From Lysobacter sp. M2-1 (GTDB lineage Bacteria > Pseudomonadota > Gammaproteobacteria > Xanthomonadales > Xanthomonadaceae), in the NCBI RefSeq assembly GCF_022662495.1, contig NZ_JAKPBU010000001.1:1798001-1862000 (forward strand): a DNA stretch of 64,000 bases. The letters are read 5' to 3'. Positions within the stretch are counted from its first letter, which is position 1; every line of letters begins with the position of its first letter. This document shows positions 48,678-57,848 of this stretch, piece by piece. A program made the position numbers and the translations under genes. The notes under the pieces are model-generated. The model was not told the origin of the DNA. It saw only the letters and a program-made list of their open reading frames with translations, and ran no database searches.

Positions 48678-49879
48678 CCGCCGGCGCCCGTCAGTGGAAT
48701 CACGGCCCCGTTGCTGAAGGTGGACCAGGCCGGGGCGCGCACGACGTTGCCGTCCGCGCCGATCCGCAGCACGCCGGTGGCGCCCTCCACGCGCGCCTCG
48801 TCGCTCAACGCGAGGTGTTCGAGATAGGCGGTCAGCAGCCACGCGTCGTAGCCGAATGCGAACAGCCTGGCGGCGGATCCGCGTGCGGTGGGCAGGGAGG
48901 CGCCGGTCACCGTGGCGCTGGGCAGGCCGCGCGTGCCGGTGACGCTCCAGGCATCGGTGGGGAAGGCGATACCGTCGAGCGCGCGGTCGTCTTCAGGCTT
49001 GCCGCTGCCGGACACCAGCTGCGAAGTCGCCACCCGCGGCTTGGCGGTCAACCCCGCCGCGGCAAGCTGCGGCGCGATCGCCCGGGCCTGCGCGCGACGC
49101 AGCGCCAGGAACACCGCATCCACGCCGCCCGCGGCCTGGGCAGCGGCCTGCAACGCCGGGGTCATGTCGGCCGGCTTGTCGCCATACACCGGCAAGGTCT
49201 GCAGCACCGTGCCTTCCTTTTCCTGCAGGCGCTTGCCGAAGGCGGCCACGCTGCGGCGGGCGTAGTCGCCGTCGCCGGCGAGGACCAGCACGCGTTTGGC
49301 GTTGCGTGCGACCAGATAGTCGGCGGCGCCGATGCCATCGTCTTCCGGCGCCAGCGAAAAGCTTGCGCTGTTGGGCGGGGGATTGGAGGGGCCACGATTG
49401 AGCGCGATCACCGGCGCGCTGGCCTGCACGCCGCGGTACACCGCATCGATCTCTTCGCGTCCCAGCGGCCCCAGCACCTGATCCGCGCCCTCGGCGACCG
49501 CACGGGCGTAGGCGGCACCCGCGCCCGCGGCCGTGCCGCTGGTGTCGTAGAACACGAGCTCCGGGCGGCGCCGATGTTCACCGTAGTAACCCGCCAGCAG
49601 CCCGTCGCGCACCGGTGCGGCGGCCGTGGCCAGGCCGCCCGACAGCGGCAGCAGCACCGCGAGTTTGATCGGCGGACGATAGCCGTCGCTTTCGGCAGGA
49701 GGGCGGGCACCCGCATCGAACTGCCAGCGTGCCGCACGCTGCTGACCCTCGGCCGGCGTGTCCTCGACCGGCCCCGTCGGCTGGCTCACGCGGACCGTGG
49801 CGCAACCGCTCACCAGCGCCAGCAACAGCGCGAGCGGAAGCAGCCGCGTCGGGAGCGTCGAACGATTCAATCTGCGCAT
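48674..49879 (-). CDS. lpoA: Penicillin-binding protein activator LpoA-like lipoprotein (short form)
   Basis: Outer-membrane lipoprotein related to LpoA, which stimulates PBP1A. The 401-residue product begins [26 protein letters not shown], with lipobox LVSGC and C26. From about residue 70 ([29 protein letters not shown]) it has a periplasmic-binding-protein type I fold with [14 protein letters not shown] and PVIALNRG, the LpoA C-domain. The N-terminal TPR domain of E. coli LpoA (total 678 residues) is missing; only a linker of about 40 residues precedes the fold. It is divergent from rsmI and overlaps yraN. Activator function is inferred from family and neighbourhood. Confidence 0.85.
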   Translation of the reverse strand: MRRLNRSTLPTRLLPLALLLALVSGCATVRVSQPTGPVEDTPAEGQQRAARWQFDAGARPPAESDGYRPPIKLAVLLPLSGGLATAAAPVRDGLLAGYYGEHRRRPELVFYDTSGTAAGAGAAYARAVAEGADQVLGPLGREEIDAVYRGVQASAPVIALNRGPSNPPPNSASFSLAPEDDGIGAADYLVARNAKRVLVLAGDGDYARRSVAAFGKRLQEKEGTVLQTLPVYGDKPADMTPALQAAAQAAGGVDAVFLALRRAQARAIAPQLAAAGLTAKPRVATSQLVSGSGKPEDDRALDGIAFPTDAWSVTGTRGLPSATVTGASLPTARGSAARLFAFGYDAWLLTAYLEHLALSDEARVEGATGVLRIGADGNVVRAPAWSTFSNGAVIPLTGAGG

Positions 49880-49940
49880 GGCATCCGGCCGGTTTGCGGG
49901 AACGGCTAGGATTCTACCCGCGCACGACCGGAGACGAGGC

Positions 49941-50852
49941 ATGCCCGCGGCCCCCGCAACATCGCGATACCCCGTGGGAAAGCAGGCTGCGGGAAGCCCG
50001 GCTCCGGGTGCGCCAGCTCCTGGAACACCGGCTCCTGGAACACTGTTCGTGGTGGCAACGCCGATCGGCAACCTGGCCGATCTGTCGCCGCGCGCGCTGG
50101 ACACATTGAAGGGCGCCGCGGCGATCTGCGCCGAAGACACGCGCCACACGCGCCAGCTGCTTGCGCATTTCGGACTCGAGCGTCCGCTGCTGGCGCTGCA
50201 CGAGCACAACGAAGCCGAAGTGTCCGAACGCCTGGTCGCGCGCCTGCTGGCCGGCGATTCGCTGGCGCTGGTGTCCGATGCCGGCACGCCATTGGTCAGC
50301 GACCCCGGATTCCGGCTGGTGCGTGCCGCGCGGGAGGCCGGCATCCGGGTCAGTCCGGTGCCCGGCGCCAGTGCCCTGGTGGCGGCGCTGTCTGTGGCCG
50401 GACTGCCCAGCGACCGCTTCGTGTTCGAGGGCTTCCTGCCGGTCAAGGCGTCCGCGCGGCGCGAGCGCCTGGCCCAGCTCGCGTCGGAAACCCGCACCCT
50501 GATCTTCTACGAGTCCGCGCACCGAATCGCGCAGACGCTTGCCGACGCGGTCGATGCGTTCGGTACGCAACGCCCGGCAGTGATCGCGCGTGAGTTGACC
50601 AAGCTGTTCGAAACCATACTGGACGGCCCGCTCGCCGGCCTCCGGGAGCAGGTCGAAGCCGACGCGAACCAGCGCAGGGGCGAATTCGTCCTGCTGGTGC
50701 AGGGAGTAGGGGACGAGGCCGAGGCGAAGTTGATCGAGGGCCGGCGTCTGTATTCGAAACTGTGCGAACACCTGCCGCCTTCCGCGGCCGCCAAGCTCGC
50801 GGCCGACCTCAGCGGTGCGCCGAGGAAGGCCCTGTACGGGCATGGCGGCTGA
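49941..50852 (+). CDS. rsmI: 16S rRNA (cytidine(1402)-2'-O)-methyltransferase RsmI
   Basis: 2'-O-methylates C1402 of 16S rRNA in the P site. The 303-residue protein has the tetrapyrrole-methylase fold: LFVVATPIGNLADLSPRAL, CAEDTRHTRQLL, VSDAGTPLVSDPGFRLV, PVPGASALVAAL, FVFEGFLPVKASAR and IFYESAHRI. Before the fold lies an unusual Pro/Ala/Gly-rich stretch with three near-identical APGxP units (about residues 20-34). The ATG at 49941 has GGAGACGAGG just upstream. It is divergent from lpoA, the conserved lpoA|rsmI arrangement. The next gene on this strand is the pao cluster, not rnpB. Confidence 0.95.
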   Translation: MPAAPATSRYPVGKQAAGSPAPGAPAPGTPAPGTLFVVATPIGNLADLSPRALDTLKGAAAICAEDTRHTRQLLAHFGLERPLLALHEHNEAEVSERLVARLLAGDSLALVSDAGTPLVSDPGFRLVRAAREAGIRVSPVPGASALVAALSVAGLPSDRFVFEGFLPVKASARRERLAQLASETRTLIFYESAHRIAQTLADAVDAFGTQRPAVIARELTKLFETILDGPLAGLREQVEADANQRRGEFVLLVQGVGDEAEAKLIEGRRLYSKLCEHLPPSAAAKLAADLSGAPRKALYGHGG

Positions 50853-51199
50853 CGCGATCGATCCGATGCGATATCTGGCGAGAAATGTGAATCCGTTCGC
50901 GCATCCGTCCGCGCCGGGCCGTGACGCAGCCGCCCAAGGCGCAGTTCGAAACGCCGGCGCTACACGCATTGCCTTCGCCGGCGCGGCTGCGCCCGGCCAC
51001 GAATCTTTCACGCAATGGTAGCGACTGAATTGGTACGACTAGCCGTTGGGCGAAACGTAATTCGCACTCGGGCCGGCATGTCGTGCGCCAACAGGCAATG
51101 CGGTTGCTGTCGTTTCGTTTTGCGACGCCAACCAGACCGGTCATTGCAGGGTTTCTCGTCGAATGCGCCGGTCCTGGGCCGGGAAAGGATAGGGCGGAC
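50853..51199. other. Intergenic region before the pao cluster
   Basis: 347 bp without a convincing gene. Small open frames lack ribosome binding sites and family features. No strong terminator for rsmI and no clear -35/-10 pair for the pao operon were found, although the promoter must lie here. The first 150 bases are GC-rich; the part from about 51000 to 51060 is more mixed. Nothing else stands out. Confidence 0.4.
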
Positions 51200-51850
51200 A
51201 TGCAGGAACACGACGGTTTCAGGATGACCCGGCGCGAGGTGCTTCTTGCCGGCGCCACCACCGTCGCTGCGGGAGTCGCGCCAAGCGCGTCCGCCGCCGC
51301 GAGCAAAGCCTCTACCGTTCCGGACGCCAAGGCCCCCGTCAGGGCCAAGGTGGCCTTCACCGTCAACGGCAAGGCGCAGGCGCTCGAACTCGACACACGC
51401 ACGACCCTGCTCGACGCGCTGCGCGAGCACCTGCAGCTGACCGGAACCAAGAAGGGTTGCGACCACGGCCAGTGCGGCGCCTGCACAGTCATCGCCGGTG
51501 GCCGCCGCATCAACGCCTGCCTGAGTCTGGCGGTGATGCACGAAGGCGACACGATCACCACCATCGAGGGACTGGGCACGCCGGACGATCTGCATCCGAT
51601 GCAGCGCGCCTTCGTCAAGCACGACGGCTACCAGTGCGGCTACTGCACGCCCGGACAGATCTGTTCGGCGGTGGCGGTGCTGGACGAGATCAAGGCCGGC
51701 ATTCCCAGCCACGCCAGCGCCAACCTGCGTGCGCGGCCGCGCGTCACGGACGAGGAGATCCGCGAGCGGATGAGCGGCAACATCTGCCGCTGCGGCGCGT
51801 ACTCCAACATTGTCGATGCGATCGCCGAGGTCGCCGGGAGGCGCGGATGA
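51200..51850 (+). CDS. paoA: Tat-exported aldehyde oxidoreductase, 2Fe-2S subunit (PaoA-like)
   Basis: Iron-sulfur subunit of a periplasmic molybdenum hydroxylase of the E. coli PaoABC (YagTSR) type. The 216-residue precursor has a twin-arginine signal ([24 protein letters not shown]), which would export the folded heterotrimer. Two 2Fe-2S sites follow: CDHGQCGAC with a further Cys in NACLSL, and [10 protein letters not shown] with GNICRCGAY. The ATG at 51200 has AAAGGA about 10 bases upstream. paoB overlaps by four bases. The family oxidises aldehydes such as vanillin or benzaldehyde; the substrate here is not shown by sequence. Confidence 0.92.
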   Translation: MQEHDGFRMTRREVLLAGATTVAAGVAPSASAAASKASTVPDAKAPVRAKVAFTVNGKAQALELDTRTTLLDALREHLQLTGTKKGCDHGQCGACTVIAGGRRINACLSLAVMHEGDTITTIEGLGTPDDLHPMQRAFVKHDGYQCGYCTPGQICSAVAVLDEIKAGIPSHASANLRARPRVTDEEIRERMSGNICRCGAYSNIVDAIAEVAGRRG

Positions 51851-52797
51851 AGGCCTTCAGCTACGAGCGCGTGCGCACGCCGGCCGAGGCGGTCGCGGCC
51901 GCGACGCGCACGCCCGGCGCGCGCTTCATCGCCGGCGGCACCAACCTGCTCGACCTGATGAAGCTGGAAATCGAGACGCCGGCGCACCTGGTCGACGTCA
52001 ATGGCCTCGGGCTCGACCGGATCGAAGCCACCGATGCCGGTGGCCTGCGCATCGGTGCGCTGGTGCGCAACACCGACCTGGCCGCGGACCGGCGCGTGCG
52101 TCGCGACTATGCCGTGCTGTCGCGGGCGTTGCTGGCGGGCGCTTCGGGCCAGCTGCGCAACAAGGCCACCACCGCCGGCAATCTGCTGCAGCGCACCCGC
52201 TGCCCGTACTTCTATGACACCAACCAGCCCTGCAACAAACGCCTGCCCGGCAGTGGCTGCGCGGCGCTCGAAGGTTTCAGCCGCCAGCACGCCGTGATGG
52301 GTACCAGCGACGCCTGCATCGCGACCCATCCCAGCGACATGGCGGTGGCCATGCGCGTGCTTGATGCGACGGTGGAAACCGTTGCGTCGAACGGCGCCAC
52401 GCGCAGGATTCCCATCGCCGATTTCCATCGCCTGCCGGGATCGACGCCGCAGGTCGAGACCGACCTGCAACCGGGCGAACTGATCACGGCCGTCACCCTG
52501 CCCAAGCCGCTCGGCGGCAAGCACGTTTACCGCAAGGTGCGCGACCGTGCCTCGTATGCCTTCGCGCTGGTTTCGGTCGCGGCCGTGGTCCAGCGCGACG
52601 GCAGCGGACGCGTGGCTGTTGGCGGCATTGCGCACAAGCCATGGCGCGTCGAGGCGGCCGAGGCGGAGCTTCCGCGCGGGTCCAAGGCTGTCGCCGCGCG
52701 CCTGCTCGAAGGCGCCAGAACGACGCCCCAGAACGCCTTCAAGCTGCCGCTGGTCGAGCGCACCATCGCCGCGGTGTTGATGGATGCGCAGACATGA
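51847..52797 (+). CDS. paoB: Aldehyde oxidoreductase FAD/4Fe-4S subunit (PaoB-like)
   Basis: FAD-binding middle subunit. [13 protein letters not shown] (about residues 30-42) is the FAD pyrophosphate loop and [17 protein letters not shown] the second. The segment [20 protein letters not shown] has cysteines spaced as in PaoB, which carries an extra 4Fe-4S cluster not found in ordinary xanthine dehydrogenase FAD subunits. It is 316 residues, matching PaoB. The gene overlaps paoA and paoC by four bases each (ATGA), which suits a 1:1:1 complex. Confidence 0.92.
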   Translation: MKAFSYERVRTPAEAVAAATRTPGARFIAGGTNLLDLMKLEIETPAHLVDVNGLGLDRIEATDAGGLRIGALVRNTDLAADRRVRRDYAVLSRALLAGASGQLRNKATTAGNLLQRTRCPYFYDTNQPCNKRLPGSGCAALEGFSRQHAVMGTSDACIATHPSDMAVAMRVLDATVETVASNGATRRIPIADFHRLPGSTPQVETDLQPGELITAVTLPKPLGGKHVYRKVRDRASYAFALVSVAAVVQRDGSGRVAVGGIAHKPWRVEAAEAELPRGSKAVAARLLEGARTTPQNAFKLPLVERTIAAVLMDAQT

Positions 52798-54989
52798 AGT
52801 TCGATACCCCCGCCACCACCAATCCCATCGACCAGCTCAAGGTCGTCGGCAAGCCGACCGACCGGATCGACGGTCCATTGAAGACCACCGGCGCCGCGCC
52901 GTATGCCTACGAGCGGCATGACGTGGTTCCGAACCAGGCCTACGGTTATGTCGTGGGCGCGGCGATCGCCAAGGGCCGGATCTCTTCGCTCGACGACAGC
53001 GCCGCGCGCGCCGCGCCGGGCGTCCTGGCCGTGGTCACCGCCAGGAATGCGGGCAAACTCACCAAGGGCAATTTCAACACCGCCAGGCTGCTCGGCGGAC
53101 CCGATATCGAGCATTACCACCAGGCGATTGCCCTGGTCGTGGCCGAGACCTTCGAGCAGGCACGCGCGGCCGCGCAGCTGTTGCGCGTCGACTACGCGCG
53201 AAGCAAGGGGAAGTACGACCTGGCAAAGGCCAAAGGTTCTGCGGTTGAGCCCAAGAGCGACCCGGACAGCAAGGCCGGCGATTTCGCCGCAGCATTTGCA
53301 TCGGCTCCCGTGCAATTCGACCAGACCTACACCACGCCAGACCAGTCGCACGCGATGATGGAGCCGCACGCTTCGATCGCGGCCTGGGAAGGCGACAAGC
53401 TGACCGTCTGGACCGCCAACCAGATGATCAACTGGGGCGTGCAGGACATGGCACGGACGCTGGGAATCCCGAAGGAAAACGTGCGCCTGGTGTCGCCCTA
53501 CATCGGCGGCGGGTTCGGCGGCAAGCTCTTCCTGCGCGCGGACGCGGTGCTGGCCGCGCTGGGCGCCAGGGCGGCGAAGAGGCCGGTCAAGGTGGCGCTG
53601 ACGCGCCCGCTCATGTTCAACAACACGACGCATCGCCCGGCCACGATCCAGCGCATCCGCATTGGCACCCAGCCCGACGGCACGATCACCGCGATCGGCC
53701 ACGAGAGCTGGTCGGGAGACCTGCCCGGCGGCGGCCCAGAAGCCGCCACGCAACAGACCAAGCTGCTGTATGCCGGCGCCAATCGCATGACCGCGCTGCG
53801 GCTGGCCGCGCTCGATCTGCCCGAGGGCAATGCGATGCGCGCACCGGGCGAGGCGCCTGGCCTGATGGCGCTGGAAGTGGCGATGGACGAAGTGGCGGAG
53901 AAGCTGGGCATCGATCCGGTGGAATTCCGGATCCGCAACGACACCCAGGTGGACCCGGAGAAGCCCGAGCGTCCGTTCTCGCAGCGCCAGCTGGTGGAAT
54001 GCCTGCGCACCGGTGCCGATCGCTTTGGCTGGGCCAAGCGTCCGGCAACACCTGGACAGACTCGCGACGGACGCTGGCTTGTGGGCATGGGTGTCGCCTC
54101 GGCCTTCCGCAACAATCTCGTCATGAAGTCGGGCGCACGCGTGCGCCTGGATCCGCGCGGCACGGTCACGGTGGAAACCGACATGACCGACATCGGCACC
54201 GGCACCTACACCATCATCGGCCAGACCGCGGCGGAAATGCTCGGCGTGCCACTGGAGAACGTGGTCGTGCGCCTGGGCGATTCTTCGTTTCCCGTGTCGG
54301 CCGGTTCCGGCGGCCAGTGGGGTGCCAACAGTTCCACCGCCGGCGTGTATGCCGCGTGCGTCAAGCTGCGCGAAGCGGTCGCGCAGAAGCTGGGCCTGGA
54401 TCCGGCCGCGGCGCAATTCGCCGATGGCACGGTCAGTGCCGGCGGCCGCAGCATGCCTCTGGGTCAGGCGGCCAAGGACGGCGAAATCGTGGCGGAGGAC
54501 ACGATCGAGTTCGGCGATCTTGCAAGGAAGTTCCAGCAATCCACGTTCGGCGCGCATTTCGTCGAAGTCGGCGTGGACCGCGCCACGGCCGAGATCCGCA
54601 TCCGCCGCATGCTGGCCGTCTGCGCCGCGGGCCGCATCCTCAACCCGAAGTCCGCTCGCAGCCAGGTGATCGGCGCGATGACCATGGGCGCGGGTGCGGC
54701 GTTGATGGAGGAACTGGCGATCGACAAGCGCCTGGGCTTCTTCGTCAATCACGACCTCGCCGGTTACGAGGTTCCCGTGCATGCCGACATCCCGCATCAG
54801 GAGGTCGTGTTCCTTGACGAAACCGATCCGATGTCTTCGCCGATGAAAGCCAAGGGCGTAGGCGAACTGGGGATCTGTGGCGTGGCCGCGGCCATCGCCA
54901 ATGCCGTCTACAACGCGACCGGAGTACGCGTGCGCGAGTATCCGGTGACGCTCGACAAGCTGATCGACAAATTGCCCGCGGTCGCGTGA
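52794..54989 (+). CDS. paoC: Aldehyde oxidoreductase molybdenum subunit (PaoC-like)
   Basis: Large catalytic subunit that binds the molybdenum cofactor. The 731 residues contain [17 protein letters not shown] (cofactor loop), [16 protein letters not shown] (active-site Arg region) and GVGELGICG with E691, the base that activates the Mo hydroxyl, at the same place as in PaoC. The N-terminal a/b hammerhead starts [14 protein letters not shown]. It has no signal of its own and would be carried out by the Tat signal of PaoA. The XdhC-like gene overlaps by four bases. Confidence 0.95.
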   Translation: MKFDTPATTNPIDQLKVVGKPTDRIDGPLKTTGAAPYAYERHDVVPNQAYGYVVGAAIAKGRISSLDDSAARAAPGVLAVVTARNAGKLTKGNFNTARLLGGPDIEHYHQAIALVVAETFEQARAAAQLLRVDYARSKGKYDLAKAKGSAVEPKSDPDSKAGDFAAAFASAPVQFDQTYTTPDQSHAMMEPHASIAAWEGDKLTVWTANQMINWGVQDMARTLGIPKENVRLVSPYIGGGFGGKLFLRADAVLAALGARAAKRPVKVALTRPLMFNNTTHRPATIQRIRIGTQPDGTITAIGHESWSGDLPGGGPEAATQQTKLLYAGANRMTALRLAALDLPEGNAMRAPGEAPGLMALEVAMDEVAEKLGIDPVEFRIRNDTQVDPEKPERPFSQRQLVECLRTGADRFGWAKRPATPGQTRDGRWLVGMGVASAFRNNLVMKSGARVRLDPRGTVTVETDMTDIGTGTYTIIGQTAAEMLGVPLENVVVRLGDSSFPVSAGSGGQWGANSSTAGVYAACVKLREAVAQKLGLDPAAAQFADGTVSAGGRSMPLGQAAKDGEIVAEDTIEFGDLARKFQQSTFGAHFVEVGVDRATAEIRIRRMLAVCAAGRILNPKSARSQVIGAMTMGAGAALMEELAIDKRLGFFVNHDLAGYEVPVHADIPHQEVVFLDETDPMSSPMKAKGVGELGICGVAAAIANAVYNATGVRVREYPVTLDKLIDKLPAVA

Positions 54990-56086
54990 GCGTCATCCGG
55001 ATGGCTTGCATGGAACAGGATCTACCTGCGGCATGTGAACCGGCCGCGACACTGGCAGGGCACGCGGTGACAGATATCGGCGCTCGCGGGTTCCAGGGCG
55101 GCTCGGCCGCTGCCTTCCTCGCCGCCGGCAACCCACGTGCGGTGCTGCAGGCGGCGGCAATGCTCGCACGCCAGGACGCCCCCGCAGCGCTCGCTCTGGT
55201 CCTGGAGACCGAAGGCTCGACCTATGTCCGCGCCGGTGCGATGGCATTGTTCGCCCAGACCGTGCAGGTCGGATGGTTGAGCGGCGGCTGCCTCGAACCG
55301 GAACTGGCGCGTCGCGCAATGCAGGCCGATGCAGGCGAGTGCATCGAGTGGATCGACGTCGACACGCGCGAAGACGAGGCGTTGTTTTCCGGGTCGGCCA
55401 TGGGATGCAGGGGACGGTTGCGCATCGCGCTGCTGCCCGTGCGCGCACTGCGCGGGGTCGAGGCGTTATTCGAGGCATGGATCGACGGCGGAACGACGCT
55501 CCAGCGCTCGCTGGCGTCGAACGGCTTGGTGCAGATGGAAGCGAACGGCATCAGCCGCGCATGGCAGGTCCCGGCGGGCAGCCCAGGCTGGGCACGTGGT
55601 ACGCAGCACTGGCAGCTGCCACTGCCGAGGCCGCCGGAAGTGCTCATGCTGGGTGCCGGGCCAGAAACGCATGCGTTGCTGGGACTGCTGCACGACCTGG
55701 GCTGGCGGACCAGCCTGGTGGAGCATCGGCCTCGCTGGCTTGCCTGCGGCGATCGCGCGGACGCACGGTTCGACACGCTGTCGGACGACGTGCTGCGTGC
55801 GGGCCGCACATTCGATGCGGCGTTGGTGATGCACCACAGTTTCGAGCTGGATCGGGACGCGCTGGAGGCCCTGGCGGCCACCTCCATTTCTTTCGTGGGC
55901 CTGCTCGGCCCGCCGCGCCGGCGCGACGACCTGTTCAAGCTGCTGACGCCCGCGCAGCGCGACGCGTTGTCCGCACGCCTGCGCTCGCCGGTCGGACTCG
56001 ACCTGGGAGGAGAAGGGGCCGAAGCGATCGCGCTGAGCATCGCCGCGCAGTTGCAGGACTGGCGCGCCAACGCCGGCAGAACGTGA
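54986..56086 (+). CDS. XdhC/PaoD-like molybdenum cofactor insertion chaperone
   Basis: Chaperone of the XdhC/CoxI family, which binds the molybdenum cofactor and inserts it into partner hydroxylases. It is 366 residues. The N-terminal XdhC domain is LALVLETEGSTYVRAGAMAL and GWLSGGCLEPELARRA (Cys at the conserved site). The C-terminal Rossmann part is EVLMLGAGPETHALLGLL and ISFVGLLGPPRRRDDL. The first 45 residues are an extra N-terminal segment. The GTG start overlaps paoC (GTGA), which ties it to this enzyme, as paoD follows paoABC in E. coli. Confidence 0.9.
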   Translation: MSVIRMACMEQDLPAACEPAATLAGHAVTDIGARGFQGGSAAAFLAAGNPRAVLQAAAMLARQDAPAALALVLETEGSTYVRAGAMALFAQTVQVGWLSGGCLEPELARRAMQADAGECIEWIDVDTREDEALFSGSAMGCRGRLRIALLPVRALRGVEALFEAWIDGGTTLQRSLASNGLVQMEANGISRAWQVPAGSPGWARGTQHWQLPLPRPPEVLMLGAGPETHALLGLLHDLGWRTSLVEHRPRWLACGDRADARFDTLSDDVLRAGRTFDAALVMHHSFELDRDALEALAATSISFVGLLGPPRRRDDLFKLLTPAQRDALSARLRSPVGLDLGGEGAEAIALSIAAQLQDWRANAGRT

Positions 56087-56697
56087 AGCCCACGCACCTG
56101 GCCATCGTGCTGGCGGCGGGCGGCAGCACGCGCCTCGGCCGGCCCAAGCAATTGCTCACGCGCGCAGGCGAAACCCTGGTGCATCGCGCTGCCCGGCTCG
56201 CCTCGGAAACGTCACCGGAGCGGTTGCTGGTCGTGGTCGGCGCCGAACGCGATGGGATAGAGCGTTCGCTGCACAATATTCCCTGCGAGTTCATCGACAA
56301 CCCGCAGTGGCGCGAAGGGCTTGGCACCAGTCTGCATGCCGCAGGGCAGGCAATCGTGGCCCGTCTTGAAGCGCCGGTGCTCATCCTGGGATGCGACCAA
56401 CCGGCACTCGAGCTGCGGCATCTGCAGGCGCTGCTGGTCGGTGCGCAGACCGCGCCCTCGCGCTGCGCCGCCACCGTGCATGGCGAGCGTTTTGGGGTTC
56501 CGGCCGTTGTGCCGTTCGACTGGTTCGCACATCCGGACGAGCTGACCGGCGACCGCGGCTTCGGCGCTCGACTGAGCCTGCTCGGACCCGAGGCCATCTG
56601 CGCCCTGCAGGCCCCCGAGCTCGGGCTGGATATCGATACGGTGGACGACCTGCGCGAAGCGGCTTCCAGGCAGTGGCTAGATCCATTGCCCGGATAA
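56083..56697 (+). CDS. MocA-like molybdenum cofactor cytidylyltransferase
   Basis: Nucleotidyltransferase of the MobA/MocA group, 204 residues. LAIVLAAGGSTRLGRPKQLL is the NTP-binding loop; the Pro-Lys pair and the context favour CTP transfer (MocA) over GTP (MobA). LVVVGAERDGIERSL, NPQWREGLGTSL, LGCDQPAL (metal-binding Asp) and VPAVVPFDWF follow. PaoABC uses the cytosine dinucleotide form of the cofactor, so a MocA at this place makes functional sense. The GTG start overlaps the XdhC-like gene by four bases. It is the last gene of the cluster; rnpB begins 111 bp later. Confidence 0.85.
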   Translation: MKPTHLAIVLAAGGSTRLGRPKQLLTRAGETLVHRAARLASETSPERLLVVVGAERDGIERSLHNIPCEFIDNPQWREGLGTSLHAAGQAIVARLEAPVLILGCDQPALELRHLQALLVGAQTAPSRCAATVHGERFGVPAVVPFDWFAHPDELTGDRGFGARLSLLGPEAICALQAPELGLDIDTVDDLREAASRQWLDPLPG

Positions 56698-56808
56698 CTG
56701 CGCCATGTCCGGCGGCGCCGGCTTTCGGACCTTCATCAGGTTGAACGGGCGCTCCCGCCGAAATCCGCCCTGCGCATGCGTGCGAGGCCTGCATGCGACA
56801 ATACGTGC

Positions 56809-57173
56809 GGCGGAGCCGGCCAGACAGTCGCGTCATCGGCCCACTACGGTGGGTGCGGATGCCGAGGAAAGTCCGGGCTCCACAGGGCACGGTGCCAGGT
56901 AACGCCTGGGCGGCGCGAGCCGACGGAAAGTGCAACAGAAAGATACCGCCAGCGGTCCTTCGGGATGCGGGCAAGGGTGAAATGGTGCGGTAAGAGCGCA
57001 CCGCGAGCCTGGCAACAGGCCGGCACGGCAAACCCCACCGGGAGCAAGACCAAATAGGGACCTCATGACGTTGCCCGCGTCGGGTCCGGGTAGGTTGCTC
57101 GAGCGTAGCGGTGACGCTGCGCCTAGAGGAATGACTGTCCACGACAGAACCCGGCTTATCGGCCGGCTCCGCC
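56809..57173 (+). ncRNA. rnpB: RNase P RNA (bacterial type A)
   Basis: Catalytic RNA of RNase P, which matures tRNA 5' ends. Conserved blocks are present in order: GCCGGCCAGACAGTCGC near the 5' end, GAGGAAAGTCCGGGCTCCAC, AGGGCACGGTGCCAGGTAACGCC, GGAAAGTGCAACAGAAAGA, GGTGAAATGGTGCGGTAAGAGCGCACC, and 3' CCACGACAGAACCCGGCTTATCGG. The outer helix P1 is a perfect 13-bp pair, GGCGGAGCCGGCC (56809-56821) with GGCCGGCTCCGCC (57161-57173), which sets the ends given. It lies between the pao cluster and mraZ. Confidence 0.97.
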
Positions 57174-57179
57174 ACCCCG

Positions 57180-57204
57180 CTTCATTGCGCGATGCGCAAT
57201 GAAG
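57180..57204 (+). terminator. Perfect hairpin just after rnpB
   Basis: CTTCATTGCGC, loop GAT, GCGCAATGAAG: an 11-bp perfect stem 7 bases after the RNase P RNA. There is no T-run, but its position suggests a role in 3'-end formation or processing of the RNA. Confidence 0.45.
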
Positions 57205-57205
57205 C

Positions 57206-57440
57206 CCCAAGGTTTGCTGCGCAAACCTTGGGCCCCGGGCGATCGCTTCCGATCCCCGCGGCTTCGCCGCGCCCCCTTACCAAGGGGGCTTGGTTCAGAC
57301 GGGCGCTCTTGCAGCTCGCCGCAGCTTCGCCTCACGTCCCCGAGCTGTATCCAGGAACCCCAAAGTTCGCTGTGCGAACGTGGGGCGCCGCTGCGCCCCC
57401 AATCCCCGCGGCTTCGCCGCCCCCTACCCAAGGGGCTTGG
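57206..57440. repeat. Two direct copies of a multi-hairpin intergenic repeat
   Basis: Copy 1 (about 57206-57294) and copy 2 (about 57358-57440) share the same order of elements. First comes a long hairpin (CCCAAGGTTTG/CAAACCTTGGG in copy 1, 11-bp perfect; an imperfect CCCCAAAGTTCG/CGAACGTGGGG in copy 2). Then a GC block, ATCCCCGCGGCTTCGCCG, and a second hairpin (GCCCCCTT/AAGGGGGC, 57271-57289; CCCCT/AGGGG in copy 2), ending CTTGG. The copies are diverged but clearly related. No coding sequence. It may be a composite REP-type element. Confidence 0.6.
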
Positions 57441-57651
57441 CTTCGTGGGGCAGTTTTGCGGGTCACGCGCTCTGGCAGCTTGCCGCTTACGGCGGAAAGT
57501 TTTTGATGGGACGCCGGGCCTGTCGGCAGTGGACGCTCGATCGGAGCAGATTGCGCGCAATCATAGTCCAGACCTTGGATTTGTTGCTTCAACGCAACAA
57601 TAGAGAGAGTGCTGCGCCGCAACACCGTTCCGCGGGGCTCGATCGCGACTG

Positions 57652-57693
57652 TCTCACTCATTGTGAGAATAAGCCGAATCTCAAAATTTGAGA
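57652..57693. promoter_or_regulatory. Tandem TCTCA...TGAGA dyads upstream of mraZ
   Basis: In the AT-richer part of the gap lie TCTCAC-tcatt-GTGAGA (57652-57668) and TCTCAAA-A-TTTGAGA (57679-57693, perfect 15-base palindrome), centred 26 bases apart. Shared TCTCA/TGAGA half-sites on one face of the helix suggest an operator for a dimeric regulator. No regulator is identified. They sit about 110-150 bases before the mraZ -35 box. Confidence 0.4.
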
Positions 57694-57785
57694 CGAATCA
57701 GAAGGTTGTGGATAAAGCTTGAACAGTTCTCTCAAGTTCTTCGCAAGTCATTGACCTGCCTAGTGAATTCCGTCACTGAAACTTG

Positions 57786-57814
57786 TTGACAACCCCTCTG
57801 GCCACTCCTAAGGT
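57786..57814 (+). promoter_or_regulatory. Probable promoter of the division/cell-wall cluster
   Basis: TTGACA (57786-57791), 17-base spacer, TAAGGT (57809-57814): a consensus -35 with an acceptable -10, placed 80 bases before the mraZ ATG and immediately upstream of the MraZ-type repeats. Confidence 0.6.
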
Positions 57815-57822
57815 GGCAACTC

Positions 57823-57848
57823 GTGGGGAAACCGGGGAAACCGTGGTT
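57823..57848 (+). promoter_or_regulatory. MraZ operator repeats
   Basis: GTGGGGAAAC, CGGGGAAACC and GTGGTT follow each other at 10-base spacing (57823, 57833, 57843). MraZ proteins bind direct repeats of a G-rich TGGG-type box at about one helix turn upstream of their own gene, so this is the expected autorepression site, lying just downstream of the -10 box. Confidence 0.65.

Noticed and set aside
48678-48842. N-terminal extension of YraN by 55 codons
   Set aside because: The added part is Arg-rich, overlaps lpoA in another frame and is absent from the family; the TTGA junction gives the normal length.
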